Shown: positions 43,815 to 54,419, counted from the stretch's first letter. The stretch: 64,000 nt of DNA from Novispirillum itersonii (GCF_014205675.1 NZ_JACIIX010000015.1:51577-115576); one strand, 5' to 3'. Made by a program: numbers and translations. Notes: generated by a model from the sequence alone, not told the origin.

Positions 43815-46691
43815 ATGAACGCGCTGACACTGGATCCCGGCCTCAGCACTGATGCGCTGATCCGCGACCTGGCCGCCCACTTTCCGGCGGACCGGCTGGT
43901 GACCGACCGCCTGCGCCGTCTGGCCTGGGGCACCGATGCCAGCTTCTACCGGCTGATCCCGCGGGTGGTGGTGGTGGTGGAAAGCGAGGAAGAGGTACAG
44001 ACCCTGCTGGGGGTGTGCCGCACCCATGCCGCGCCCGTCACCTTCCGCGCCGCCGGAACCAGCCTGTCCGGTCAGGCCGTCACCGACTCCGTTCTCGCCG
44101 TGCTGGGCGAAGGCTGGCAGGATGCCCGCATCCTTGAGGACGGTGCCGCCATCGCCCTGCAACCCGGTGTGGTCGGGGCCGAGGCCAACCGCCTGCTCGC
44201 CCCGCTTGGCCGCAAGATCGGCCCCGATCCGGCCTCGATCAATTCCGCCATGGTCGGCGGGATTGCCGCCAACAATTCCTCCGGCATGTGCTGCGGCACC
44301 GCCCAGAACACCTACCGCACCCTGCGCAGCCTGAAAGTCATCCTGCACGACGGCACCCTGCTGGATACCGGCAGCGACCTCAGCCGGGCCGTGTTCACCC
44401 AGCGCCACAAGGGCCTGCTGGATTCCCTGCTGGCCCTGCGGAACGAGGTGCTGGCCGACTTCAGCCTGACCCGGCGCATCCACGACAAATTCAAGATCAA
44501 GAACACCACCGGCTATAGCCTGAACGCGCTGCTGGACTATGAAGACCCCATCGACATCCTCGCCCACCTGATGATCGGGTCGGAAGGTACGCTGGGCTTT
44601 ATCTCCGAAGTGGTGCTGGATACCGTGCCGGATCACCCGCACAAGGCCACCACGCTGGCCTTCTTCGAAACCGCCGAGATCGCCGCGCGGGCGGTGATGG
44701 AACTGAAGCGCACTCCGGTGGCGGCGGTGGAGCTGATCGACGCCGCCGGTCTGAAATCCATTGCCGGAAAGCCCGGTCTGCCGAAGATCCTGACCAAGCT
44801 GCCGCCACAGGGCACCGCCCTGCTGATCGAGGTTCACGCCGAAACGGCGGAGCAGATGAACCACCAGATCGGCCTGCTGCTGGTGGCGATGGCCGATGTG
44901 CCGGTGCTGGAGCCGGTCCGCTTCACCACCGATCCGTCACAGCGGGAGCTGTACTGGAAGGTCCGCAAGGGCCTGTTCCCGCTGGTCGGTGCCCTGCGGC
45001 AGGACGGCACCACCGTACTGATCGAGGATATCGCCTTCCCGATCCGCTATCTGGCCGATGGCGTGGTGGAGCTTCAGGGCCTGTTTGAAAAGCATGGCTA
45101 TGAGCAGGGCATCATTTTCGGCCACGCGCTGGAAGGCAACCTGCATTTCGTCTTCGCGCAGGATTTCAACAGCCCGGAAGAGGTGGCCCGCTACGCCGCC
45201 CTGATGGATGACGTCACCGACATGGTGGTGCGCTTCGGCGGATCACTGAAGGCCGAACACGGCACCGGCCGCAACATGGCCCCGTTTGTCGAACGGGAAT
45301 GGGGCCGTCAGGCCTATTCCCTGATGGTCCGCCTCAAAAACCTGCTGGACCCGGATAATCTGCTCAACGCCGGGGTCATCATCAACGATGACCCGGAAAT
45401 CCACCTGAAGAACCTGAAGCCGCTGCCGGTGGCCGATGCCATCGTCGATAAGTGCATCGAATGCGGCTTCTGCGAGGTCAAATGCCCCTCCGCCGGGTTT
45501 ACCCTGTCGCCGCGCCAGCGCATTGTCGGCTGGCGGGAACTGTCGCGCCGCCGGGCCGAAGGGGTGACCGTCACCGCCGAGGATAAGGCGGTGCTGGATG
45601 ATCTGGCCGGGGCCTATGATTACGCCGGGATCGACACCTGCGCCGCCTGCGGCCTGTGCGCCACCGCCTGCCCGATGGGCATAGAGACCGGGGCCCTGAT
45701 CCGCAAGCTGCGCGGCGCTGCCAAGACCGAGCGTCAGCGCTGGATCGGCCAGAAAGCCGCCGACCATTATGATACCATGCTGACCGCCACCCGGCTGGGC
45801 CTGCGGGCGGCCTCCATGGCCCGGTCGCTGATTGGAAACACCGGCATGAAAGCCCTGCTGGACACCGCCCGGAAGATCATCCCGGCCCTGCCCCACTGGC
45901 GCAGCACCATGCCGACCGCCAGCAAGGCCAAAATCAAAACCACCATCCGCGACGAGATCGTTAACGGCGGCGTCGTCTACTTCCCCAGCTGCGCCGCCCG
46001 CACCATGGGGCCATCCGCCGATGACCCGGACAAAGACCCGCTTCCGGTGGTGATGGAACGCCTGCTCAACCGCGCCGGTTTTCAGGTGTTCTACCCCAAC
46101 GGCCCGGTGGAAAGCCTGTGCTGCGGCCAGCCGTTCCAGTCCAAGGGGCTGGATAAGCAGGCCAACCAGAAACTCTCCGAGCTGGAAAAGACCCTGTGGT
46201 GGGCCAGCAATGCCGGGCAGTATCCGGTGCTGATGGATACCTCGCCCTGCGCCTTCCGCGCCCAGACCGCCGGAAAGGAACGGCTTCAGTTCGTCGATAT
46301 CACCGACTTCCTGCACGACCGCGTGCTGCCCAACCTGAAGATCTACCGCAAGGAAAAGGCGGTAACGGTGCATTGCACCTGCTCCGGCCAGAAAATGGGC
46401 AACACCACCAAGCTGAAAGCCCTGGCTGCCGCCTGCGCCGAGCGGGTGGTCACCCCCGCCGGGGTCACCTGCTGCGGCTTTGCCGGGGACAAAGGCTTCT
46501 TCACCCCGGAACTGAACCGCCACGCCCTGCGCCGCCTTGGCAAAAGTCTGGATGCCGACATCACCGAAGGCGTCTCCACCAGCCGCACCTGCGAAATCGG
46601 CCTGTCGGAAATGTCCGGGATCCCCTACCACTCCATCGCCTATCTCCTCGACCGGTGCAGCACCCCGCCGGAAGGTCTGGCAGAGGACTGA
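43815..46691 (+). CDS. FAD-binding and Fe-S-binding oxidoreductase (D-lactate dehydrogenase type)
   Basis: The 958-aa protein fuses a GlcD-like flavoprotein (about residues 1-510) to a GlcF-like iron-sulfur part. The FAD domain has TFRAAGTSLSGQAVTDS, IAANNSSGMCCG and IGSEGTLGFISEVVLDT, and ends KAEHGTGRNMAPF. Two 4Fe-4S motifs follow (CIECGFCEVKCPSAG, CAACGLCATACPMG), then two CCG domains (SLCCGQPFQSKG, CCGFAGDKGFF). Proteins of this build (YdiJ/Dld-II type) oxidise D-lactate or D-2-hydroxyglutarate and pass electrons to quinone. The setting beside lut and pyc favours D-lactate, but substrate is not proven. Confidence 0.9.
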   Translation: MNALTLDPGLSTDALIRDLAAHFPADRLVTDRLRRLAWGTDASFYRLIPRVVVVVESEEEVQTLLGVCRTHAAPVTFRAAGTSLSGQAVTDSVLAVLGEGWQDARILEDGAAIALQPGVVGAEANRLLAPLGRKIGPDPASINSAMVGGIAANNSSGMCCGTAQNTYRTLRSLKVILHDGTLLDTGSDLSRAVFTQRHKGLLDSLLALRNEVLADFSLTRRIHDKFKIKNTTGYSLNALLDYEDPIDILAHLMIGSEGTLGFISEVVLDTVPDHPHKATTLAFFETAEIAARAVMELKRTPVAAVELIDAAGLKSIAGKPGLPKILTKLPPQGTALLIEVHAETAEQMNHQIGLLLVAMADVPVLEPVRFTTDPSQRELYWKVRKGLFPLVGALRQDGTTVLIEDIAFPIRYLADGVVELQGLFEKHGYEQGIIFGHALEGNLHFVFAQDFNSPEEVARYAALMDDVTDMVVRFGGSLKAEHGTGRNMAPFVEREWGRQAYSLMVRLKNLLDPDNLLNAGVIINDDPEIHLKNLKPLPVADAIVDKCIECGFCEVKCPSAGFTLSPRQRIVGWRELSRRRAEGVTVTAEDKAVLDDLAGAYDYAGIDTCAACGLCATACPMGIETGALIRKLRGAAKTERQRWIGQKAADHYDTMLTATRLGLRAASMARSLIGNTGMKALLDTARKIIPALPHWRSTMPTASKAKIKTTIRDEIVNGGVVYFPSCAARTMGPSADDPDKDPLPVVMERLLNRAGFQVFYPNGPVESLCCGQPFQSKGLDKQANQKLSELEKTLWWASNAGQYPVLMDTSPCAFRAQTAGKERLQFVDITDFLHDRVLPNLKIYRKEKAVTVHCTCSGQKMGNTTKLKALAAACAERVVTPAGVTCCGFAGDKGFFTPELNRHALRRLGKSLDADITEGVSTSRTCEIGLSEMSGIPYHSIAYLLDRCSTPPEGLAED

Positions 46692-46751
46692 ACCTCGGTC
46701 TTTCCGGAGGTATCCACGTCTTCTTGTCTTCAATTGTGCTCATCAAAAAGC

Positions 46752-46757
46752 TATAAT
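46752..46757 (+). promoter_or_regulatory. Perfect TATAAT -10 hexamer
   Basis: A consensus TATAAT lies 27 bases upstream of the 84-aa gene start. No good -35 is at the right distance (TTCAAT at 46729-46734, 17 bases away, is the closest). Perfect -10 hexamers are rare in this GC-rich window. Confidence 0.4.
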
Positions 46758-46784
46758 GGCCCCGTCACTAAAGATGAGGTCCAT

Positions 46785-47039
46785 ATGATCATTATCGATT
46801 TTCTGGAGAAAATTGCGGCGATTGTCTCGCCCCCAGGCTCCCTCCATGAAGAAATAATAACAGCTCTCTTTGGATGGAGTTCCGGGGCCTTTATAGCAAC
46901 AGGCTTAATTGTAAAGTTAATTTTCCAAAGCCAAAACTCAGATTTAATCTTAGAAATCGGAATATCTCTTCTTTTTTCAGCCATCATAAGAGATTTTTAT
47001 CGTATATATAAAATACACAAAGAGCGCAAAAGGCCCTAG
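46785..47039 (+). CDS. Orphan small membrane protein, 84 aa
   Basis: No family was recognised. The protein begins MIIIDFLEKIAAIVSPPGSL and has two hydrophobic segments (about residues 28-46, GWSSGAFIATGLIVKLIF, and 54-67, ILEIGISLLFSAII). A basic C-terminus (YKIHKERKRP) suggests an inner-membrane protein with its tail in the cytosol. The gene uses codons such as ATA, TTA and AAA that are rare in its neighbours, and the sequence is strikingly AT-rich, which suggests transfer. GAGG lies 7 bases before the ATG; the open frame also extends to a TTG at 46734. Confidence 0.6.
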   Translation: MIIIDFLEKIAAIVSPPGSLHEEIITALFGWSSGAFIATGLIVKLIFQSQNSDLILEIGISLLFSAIIRDFYRIYKIHKERKRP

Positions 47040-47071
47040 TAATTTTAATTACCGTAAACCTCGATTAGCAG

Positions 47072-47113
47072 TGATCGGCACGGGCGCAACATTGATCGGA
47101 ACAGGCGCGTCAG
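47072..47113. repeat. Imperfect 21-bp direct repeat
   Basis: TGATCGGCACGGGCGCAACA and TGATCGGAACAGGCGCGTCA begin at 47072 and 47093, 21 bases apart, each differing at several positions. They lie between the AT-rich orphan gene and the SMP-30-like gene. Possible remnant of coding sequence or a regulatory repeat. Confidence 0.5.
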
Positions 47114-47200
47114 TGACACGCCTCCCCCCCTACAGTACGGGCATCAGGCAGCGCCATTCCGGCCTGCCGTTTCCCGTCTCTGACAGGAGGAGTTTCCATC

Positions 47201-48139
47201 ATGCCCCACACATTTTCAGTCCGCCATCTCGCGGCCGCCGGTACGGTTGCCCTCGGGCTGGCCGTTTCGGCAGCGCAGGCGGCTGACACCCCTGTGACCA
47301 TTCCTGTTCCGGGCCTGTTTCCGGAAGCGGTGGAACGGGTGGGGACTGACTTTGTCGTCACCAGCCTGAAAACCGGCAGCCTGACCCGCATCAGCCCTGA
47401 TGGCACCGCCACCCCGTTTGTTGCCCCCGGCGTCAACGGTCTGGTCTCGGCGATCGGCCTGCGGGCAGATCCGGCGCGGGATCTGCTGTATGTCTGCTCG
47501 TCGGATCCCGGCGTCAGTAAACTGACCGGCTCTGCGGCCCCGGCGCTGACCGCGTTCCGGATGTCCACCGCCGCCCCGGCCGGACGGTGGGAGCTGCCCG
47601 GCGGTGGCTTCTGCAATGATATGATTGTTGATGCCGACGGCACCGTACTGGTGACGGACTCCTTCAACCCGCGCCTTCTGGCCCTGAAGCCCGGAGCCAC
47701 CGCCCTGACCGAAATCCTGCGGGACCCGGTGTTCAAGGGCGAGGGGTTTGCCCTGAACGGCATCGCCCGCACCGCCGACGGCAGCCTGTGGGTGGTGAAG
47801 TATGACGACGGGCGGTTGTTCCGCCTTGCGCCGGGCACCGCCACCCCGATCACCGAAATCAAGCTCAGCCGCACGCTGGGCCTGCCCGATGGCCTGTATG
47901 CCGGATCCGGCAACAGCCTGATTGTGGTGGAAGGCGCAGGCCGCCTGAGCCGTATTGATGTGTCCGGCACCACCGGTACCGTCACCACCCTGCGCAAGGA
48001 TCTGTCGATGCCCACCACCGCGCTGGTGGAAAATGGCACGGCATGGGTGCTGGAGGCCCAGCTCGATTACCTGTTTGACCCGTCGCTGAGCGGCAAAAGC
48101 CCCGGCCCGTTCCGGCTGGTGCCGGTGAGCCTGAAGTAA
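47201..48139 (+). CDS. Secreted SMP-30/gluconolactonase-like beta-propeller protein
   Basis: The 312-aa product has a signal peptide (VALGLAVSAAQAA, likely cleavage after AQA) and repeated blades of the SMP-30/NHL propeller: VVTSLKTGSLTRISPDG, DADGTVLVTDSFNPRL, GIARTADGSLWVVKYDDG, GLPDGLYAGSGNSLIV. Metal-binding Glu (FPEAVE), Asn and Asp positions appear present. It would be periplasmic and could be a lactonase or sugar-acid-related hydrolase; the substrate is unknown. GGAGG lies about 10 bases before the ATG. No sugar genes are adjacent. Confidence 0.82.
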   Translation: MPHTFSVRHLAAAGTVALGLAVSAAQAADTPVTIPVPGLFPEAVERVGTDFVVTSLKTGSLTRISPDGTATPFVAPGVNGLVSAIGLRADPARDLLYVCSSDPGVSKLTGSAAPALTAFRMSTAAPAGRWELPGGGFCNDMIVDADGTVLVTDSFNPRLLALKPGATALTEILRDPVFKGEGFALNGIARTADGSLWVVKYDDGRLFRLAPGTATPITEIKLSRTLGLPDGLYAGSGNSLIVVEGAGRLSRIDVSGTTGTVTTLRKDLSMPTTALVENGTAWVLEAQLDYLFDPSLSGKSPGPFRLVPVSLK

Positions 48140-48146
48140 ACAGATG

Positions 48147-48181
48147 GGCGGCGGTGCGGAGCCAGCTCCTGCACCGCCGCC
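48147..48181. terminator. Hairpin between SMP-30-like and DksA-like genes
   Basis: GGCGGCGGTGC (48147-48157) pairs with GCACCGCCGCC (48171-48181), with an inner GAGC/GCTC. It lies between convergent genes and starts within 8 bases of the SMP-30-like stop. No T-tract. Confidence 0.5.
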
Positions 48182-48189
48182 GTCTGGCA

Positions 48190-48555
48190 TTACGGGTGAT
48201 GTCCGGCGCAGGACAGACAGGTGACCACGGCGGGATCCGACGCCAACCGGGCCGCAGCGATGTCGTCATCACAGACGAGGCAGCGGCCATAGGTGCCCTG
48301 CTCCATCCGCTCCAGCGCGTGGTCGATACGTTGCAGTTCTTCCAGATGGCGGTCATGGCGCGACAGGGCCAAAGCCTGATCGGCCAGTTCCCCCTGCCGC
48401 AGGGCCTGCCCGGTGGCGGTGGCGTCAATCTCGATATGCACCGGGCCGGAGCGGTCGGTGCGGCTGAGATCCAGAAGCTCCGCCCTGCGGTCCAGCAGGT
48501 GCTGACGCAGGGCCGTGAAATCAAGGCTTTGCGGGGTGGGAACGGGGCGGCCCAT
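48190..48555 (-). CDS. DksA/TraR-family zinc-finger protein
   Basis: The 121-aa protein has a helical coiled-coil N-terminus (about residues 10-80) and a C-terminal zinc finger with CLVCDDD and CLSCAGHHP, cysteines 17 residues apart. This matches short DksA/TraR-family proteins, which bind RNA polymerase through the secondary channel. YGRCLVCDDDI carries the expected Gly-x-Cys. It is shorter than DksA itself (about 150 aa), so it is probably a DksA-like accessory factor rather than the main DksA. Confidence 0.82.
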   Translation of the reverse strand: MGRPVPTPQSLDFTALRQHLLDRRAELLDLSRTDRSGPVHIEIDATATGQALRQGELADQALALSRHDRHLEELQRIDHALERMEQGTYGRCLVCDDDIAAARLASDPAVVTCLSCAGHHP

Positions 48556-48628
48556 GATCGGCCTCCTTCAAGGTGTGAAGGGCTGACCCCAGTGTATCAC
48601 AAACCGCGCCGGACCGCATCGCGGACGG

Positions 48629-50305
48629 TTACAGTCCCCACAGGAACAGCACCAGAATCTGCGGGGCCAGAATGCGCAGACACATCACCAGCGGGTAAAC
48701 GGTGGCATAGGCAACCGAAGACGCTTCCGAAGACGATTGCGCGGCGGCAAAGGCCAGCGCCGGGGGATCGGTCATGCTGCCCGCCAGCACCCCGCACAGG
48801 GTCAGGTAATTCTGCTTCCAGATCAGGCGGGCGGCCAGACCAACGGTCAGCAGCGGCAGCAGGGTGATCAGGGCCGCCCAGCCCATCCACGCCACCCCAT
48901 CGCCATGCAGCAGCACATCGAAAAAACGGTCCCCGGCGTTCAGGCCGACCACGGCGAGGAACAGCACAATCCCCACCTCGCGCAGGGCATGGTTGGCGCT
49001 GGGCGGCATAAACCACACCAGCGGCCCCATGTGCCCAAGGCGTGACAGCAGCAGCGCCGCCAGCAGCGGCCCCCCGGCCAGCCCCAGACTGACCGGGGCT
49101 GGCAGACCCGGCAGGGCAAGCGGGATCGCCCCGATCAGCACCCCCAGCGCAATTCCGGCAAAGATCGGCAGGATCTGGGCCTGCTGCAACGCCTTGCCGG
49201 TGTTGCCCAGCAGTTTGGCGGCAGCACGGATATGCTCCTCGGTGCCGATCACCTGCACGATATCGCCGAACTGAAGATGAAGCTGCGGCGAGGGCAACAG
49301 CTCGATCCCGCTGCGCGACACCCGGGAGATCATCACATCGCACTGTTGCAGCAGATTCAGGTCATCCACCGACTTGCCGAGGATTTTGGTGTTGGTGACC
49401 ACCAGCCGGTCCCATTTCACCTCTTCGGTGCGTTCTTTCAGATTGATATCCGCCGGTTCGCCGAGAATCAGCTGCATGGCATGCAGGGCCTGCGGCGTGC
49501 CGACCAGAAACAGCACGTCGCCGCAGCGGAAGCGGGTGTCCGGGTGCGGCACCTCAATATGGCCGTCGGCCTCCTGCCGCAGCACCCGCGACACCACCGC
49601 GCCGTGATCCTGAAGGCCGGGAATTTCCGACAGCGGCAGACCATCGAGATTGGGGTTGGTCAGGCGGACATTCAGGGTTTCCAGCCCGTGACGGCGGGCC
49701 TGCTGCCCGGCCTCGAACGCCTCACCCTCCGCGGCCGGAGACACCCGGAACAGCATGCGGATCACCGTCATCGACAGCAGGATCCCGGCGATGCCGAACG
49801 GATAGGCCACCGCATAGCCGGTCGGCAGCAGGGTCAGGGTTTCCTTGGTCGCCCCCATCTGCGCCAGCATCTGCTGCCCGGCCGCCAGCGACGGCGTATT
49901 GGTGACCGCGCCGGAGAACAGGCCCAGCACCACCGGCAACGGCAGCCCGGCGATGAAGAACACCGCCACCGTCGTCAGCACCCCCAGCACCACAATGGCC
50001 GCCGCCATCAGGTTCAGCGGCAACCCCACCCGTTTCAGGGCACTGAAAAAGCCCGGCCCGACCTGCACCCCGATGGTGTAGACAAACAGGATCAGCCCGA
50101 ATTCCTTCAGGAATTCCAGCACATGCGGATCGCCGCGCAGGCCGAGATGCCCCAGCACCAACCCGGCGAACAGCACCCCGCCGACGCCCAACCCGATGCC
50201 ACGGAGCTTCACCGCCCCCAGCGCCAGTCCGACCACCGCCGCCAGCGACAGGGCCAACACCCCCTGCGCCACCGGATTCAGACCGGCGATCAATGATCCC
50301 AGCAT
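48629..50305 (-). CDS. YidE/YbjL/AspT-family transporter with two RCK_C domains
   Basis: The 558-aa protein shows the duplicated transporter unit of this family: two sets of about five hydrophobic segments at the N- and C-termini. Two TrkA-C (RCK_C) domains lie between them (about residues 200-360; VSRVLRQEADGHIEVPHPDT and VMISRVSRSGIELLPSPQLH). Motifs include GLFSGAVTNTPSLAAGQQML and, in the second half, CGVLAGSMTDPPALAFAA. Members include aspartate/alanine antiporters, but YidE/YbjL have no proven substrate. It is monocistronic. Confidence 0.88.
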   Translation of the reverse strand: MLGSLIAGLNPVAQGVLALSLAAVVGLALGAVKLRGIGLGVGGVLFAGLVLGHLGLRGDPHVLEFLKEFGLILFVYTIGVQVGPGFFSALKRVGLPLNLMAAAIVVLGVLTTVAVFFIAGLPLPVVLGLFSGAVTNTPSLAAGQQMLAQMGATKETLTLLPTGYAVAYPFGIAGILLSMTVIRMLFRVSPAAEGEAFEAGQQARRHGLETLNVRLTNPNLDGLPLSEIPGLQDHGAVVSRVLRQEADGHIEVPHPDTRFRCGDVLFLVGTPQALHAMQLILGEPADINLKERTEEVKWDRLVVTNTKILGKSVDDLNLLQQCDVMISRVSRSGIELLPSPQLHLQFGDIVQVIGTEEHIRAAAKLLGNTGKALQQAQILPIFAGIALGVLIGAIPLALPGLPAPVSLGLAGGPLLAALLLSRLGHMGPLVWFMPPSANHALREVGIVLFLAVVGLNAGDRFFDVLLHGDGVAWMGWAALITLLPLLTVGLAARLIWKQNYLTLCGVLAGSMTDPPALAFAAAQSSSEASSVAYATVYPLVMCLRILAPQILVLFLWGL

Positions 50306-50428
50306 GGAGACCTCCCCAAAAACCCTGAGTGCTGTACTGATTTACCCACTGTTACGGTGCAGCGCAAAAAAAGCAAGCGCGCCGCGGTTACAGCCGCATC
50401 CGGCCTGTCTGTCCCGGCAGGAAACGAC

Positions 50429-50462
50429 AAGGCCCTCCGCCGGAAACCGGACGGAGGGCCTT
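50429..50462. terminator. Terminator of prfC
   Basis: AAGGCCCTCCG (50429-50439) pairs with CGGAGGGCCTT (50452-50462). On the minus strand it lies 24 bases after the prfC stop and ends in TTGTC. Confidence 0.75.
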
Positions 50463-50485
50463 TCCTGTTCGTGGTCAGGAAACCA

Positions 50486-52066
<1,581 letters not shown>

Positions 52067-52181
52067 TATCGGTGGCTTTGCTCTTCGGCGATGGCAAAAC
52101 AGCGCACAGACCTACCGCACTCCGCCAGTCAGCGCAAGCAGGCGATCGGGGATAACGTCTGACAGCCCCCCTGAGAATCCG

Positions 52182-52254
52182 AAAACAGAAGGGGCTGCCG
52201 GAAAGCAGCCCCCGGAGAGCCCCAAAACAGAAGGGGCTGCCCGAAAGCAGCCCC
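52182..52254. repeat. Tandem duplicated terminator after cheR
   Basis: The unit AAAACAGAAGGGGCTGC-N6-GCAGCCCC occurs twice with a 42-base period: stems 52191-52198/52205-52212 and 52233-52240/52247-52254. Read on the minus strand, each is an 8-bp GC stem with a six-base loop followed by TTCTGTTTT, which fits a pair of Rho-independent terminators for cheR. Confidence 0.88.
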
Positions 52255-52284
52255 TGTCTGGATCAGTCTCTGTCCGGGCCGCCG

Positions 52285-53127
52285 TCAGGCTGCGCCGAGG
52301 GTGCCGCCGGTATACCCCGGCTTCGACACCGCATAGACGCCGCGCTGGCTGGGGATCGGCTTGAACCGCTCGGAAATCCCGAGCACGGTTTCCGCCCCGC
52401 CAAGATACAGCACCCCGTCATCGTTCATTTGCCGGGAGATATTATCCAGCACCACGCCCTTGGTATCCTGATCAAAGTAGATCAGCACGTTGCGGCAGAA
52501 CACCACATCGAACGACCCCAGCGCACCGAGGTCCCCGAGCAGGTTCCATTCCTTGTACTGCACCATCGCCCGGATGGCAGGATCAATTTCCCACTGGTCA
52601 TCGCGCTTTTTGAAGTACTTGACCAGCATCTGGATCGGCAGGCCGCGCTGCACCTCGAACTGGCTGTACAGACCGGCACGGGCTTTCTGGAGGATCTCGC
52701 GGGAAATGTCGGTCCCGACGATTTCCGTCTTCCAGCCAGCCAGCTTCGCCGACTCTTCCTTCAGGATCATCGCCAGCGAATAAGGTTCCTGCCCCGAAGA
52801 GGCCGCCGCACACCAGATGCGGAACGACTTCTTGGTGGCCCGGGTGGCCAGCAGGTTGGGAAGAACCACCTGACGGAACTGGTCAAACGGCTTCTGATCC
52901 CGGAAGAAGAACGACTCATTGGTCGTCATCGCCTCCGTCACGTCCACCGCCAGCGCCTCATCACGCTTGCGCAACTGCGCCACCAGCTCTTCCAGACCCT
53001 TATAGCCCCGCTTGCGGGCCACCGGCATCAGCCGGCTTTCCAGCAGGTAGGACTTGTCCTTCGTCAGGACCAGCCCGGAGCGGTCCTTCAGCATTTTGGC
53101 GAGGAAATCAAAATCTTCTGGCTTCAT
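52285..53127 (-). CDS. cheR: Chemotaxis protein methyltransferase CheR
   Basis: CheR methylates glutamates on chemoreceptors using S-adenosylmethionine. The 280-aa protein has the N-terminal all-helical CheR domain (DFDFLAKMLKDRSGLVL-like opening) and a SAM-binding domain with IWCAAASSGQEPYSLAMIL, TDISREILQKARAGLYS and VVFCRNVLIYFDQDTKGVVL. ETVLGISERFKPIPSQRGVY matches the family end. It starts 2 bases after the cheB stop and is the last gene of the cluster, followed by two tandem terminators. Confidence 0.96.
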   Translation of the reverse strand: MKPEDFDFLAKMLKDRSGLVLTKDKSYLLESRLMPVARKRGYKGLEELVAQLRKRDEALAVDVTEAMTTNESFFFRDQKPFDQFRQVVLPNLLATRATKKSFRIWCAAASSGQEPYSLAMILKEESAKLAGWKTEIVGTDISREILQKARAGLYSQFEVQRGLPIQMLVKYFKKRDDQWEIDPAIRAMVQYKEWNLLGDLGALGSFDVVFCRNVLIYFDQDTKGVVLDNISRQMNDDGVLYLGGAETVLGISERFKPIPSQRGVYAVSKPGYTGGTLGAA

Positions 53128-53129
53128 GC

Positions 53130-54419
53130 TCAGGCGCGCCTTGTGGCGGTTTTGTAGATGTAATCAGCAACATCGGAAATCGGCAGGATGGCACTGCACG
53201 CACCGGTATTCGCGGTGGCGCCGGGCATGCCCCACACCACGCTGGACGCCTCGTCCTGCGCGATCAGGGTACCACCGGCATCGGCGATCACCCGCCCGCC
53301 CTTGGCCCCGTCAGATCCCATACCGGTCAGCACACAGGCCAGAACCCGACGGCCGTAGGCGGCGCTGATGGACCGGAACAGCGGATCGACGGCCGGACGG
53401 CAGAAGTTTTCCGGCGGCCCTTTGTCCAGCTTGATGACCTTTTCACCACCCCGGACTTCCACAGTCATGTGGAAGTCACCGGGGGCGATGTAGACCCGCC
53501 CGCCTTCAATCTTCTCGCCATCCTGCCCTTCCCGCGCGGTCAGACCGGCGATGCGGCTGATATGCTCGGCAAGAATGGTGGTAAAGGTCGCGGGCATGTG
53601 CTGGGTGATCAGAATCGGCTGCGGAATGCCACCGGCCTTTTTCAGACCGCCCAACACGGTGAACAGGGCCTGCGGCCCCCCGGTCGAGCTGCCGATCACC
53701 ACCACATCCGGGCGGTCGTTTCCGGCCGGACGCAGGGAAATCGGCTGGGTCGGAGACAGCAGGCTGTGATGCCCGGCCGTCGCCGGAGCGGATGCCGCCG
53801 CCTTGAACGGTGTACGGGCGGCCGTCGCGGGCGAAGCCGGAGCTCCCGCAGCCGGAGCGGCAGCAGGGGACGCCGCCGCCGGGCGCGTGAAGGGCGTGTG
53901 GCCTGCCGACTGGCCGGACACCGACTGCTGGGCACTGAAGGAACGGCGGGCCGGACTGATGCCGGTCCCCCGGCGGGCCGACAGCCCCAGCGCCTTCACC
54001 TTATCGACCAGCATGGTGCGGAAATCGCTGGCCCCGGTCAGCTCCCGCGAGGAACTCGGCTTCGGAATGTAATCCGTTGCCCCCAGTTCCATCGCCCGGA
54101 TGCTGATCTCGGCATTCTTCTGCGTCAGGGTTGACGACATCAGAACCCGCACCCCCGGGTGCTTTTCCAGGATCTTCGGCAGCGCTTCCAGACCATCCAT
54201 CACCGGCATTTCGATATCAAGGACGATGACCTCGATATCCATGCGGTCAAGGGTCTGCAAGGCGCTCTGGCCGTTTCCGACAGAGGCGACAACTTTAATC
54301 GACGGATCGCTTTCCAGCATCCGGGTCTCAAGCCCACGCACGACGGCGGAATCATCCACCACCATCACGCGGAACGGCTCGGCAGCTCCACCTGCCCCGG
54401 TGTCCCTGTTCAAGGACAA
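53130..54419 (-). CDS. cheB: Protein-glutamate methylesterase/deamidase CheB
   Basis: CheB demethylates receptor glutamates and deamidates glutamines for adaptation. The 429-aa protein has an N-terminal receiver domain (phospho-Asp68 in VIVLDIEMPVMDG), a long Ala/Pro-rich linker (about residues 155-235) and the C-terminal esterase. The catalytic Ser lies in IGSSTGGPQAL, His in ITQHMPATFT and Asp in LTGMGSDGAKGG. The start codon is TTG 54419, supported by AGGGGAGG 6 bases upstream. The linker is longer than in E. coli CheB (349 aa). Confidence 0.95.
   Translation of the reverse strand: MSLNRDTGAGGAAEPFRVMVVDDSAVVRGLETRMLESDPSIKVVASVGNGQSALQTLDRMDIEVIVLDIEMPVMDGLEALPKILEKHPGVRVLMSSTLTQKNAEISIRAMELGATDYIPKPSSSRELTGASDFRTMLVDKVKALGLSARRGTGISPARRSFSAQQSVSGQSAGHTPFTRPAAASPAAAPAAGAPASPATAARTPFKAAASAPATAGHHSLLSPTQPISLRPAGNDRPDVVVIGSSTGGPQALFTVLGGLKKAGGIPQPILITQHMPATFTTILAEHISRIAGLTAREGQDGEKIEGGRVYIAPGDFHMTVEVRGGEKVIKLDKGPPENFCRPAVDPLFRSISAAYGRRVLACVLTGMGSDGAKGGRVIADAGGTLIAQDEASSVVWGMPGATANTGACSAILPISDVADYIYKTATRRA

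Noticed and set aside
47071..47286. 71-codon plus frame with repeated IGTGA
   Set aside because: No ribosome site; it overlaps the leader and start of the SMP-30-like gene in another frame, so the repeat is recorded only as DNA.
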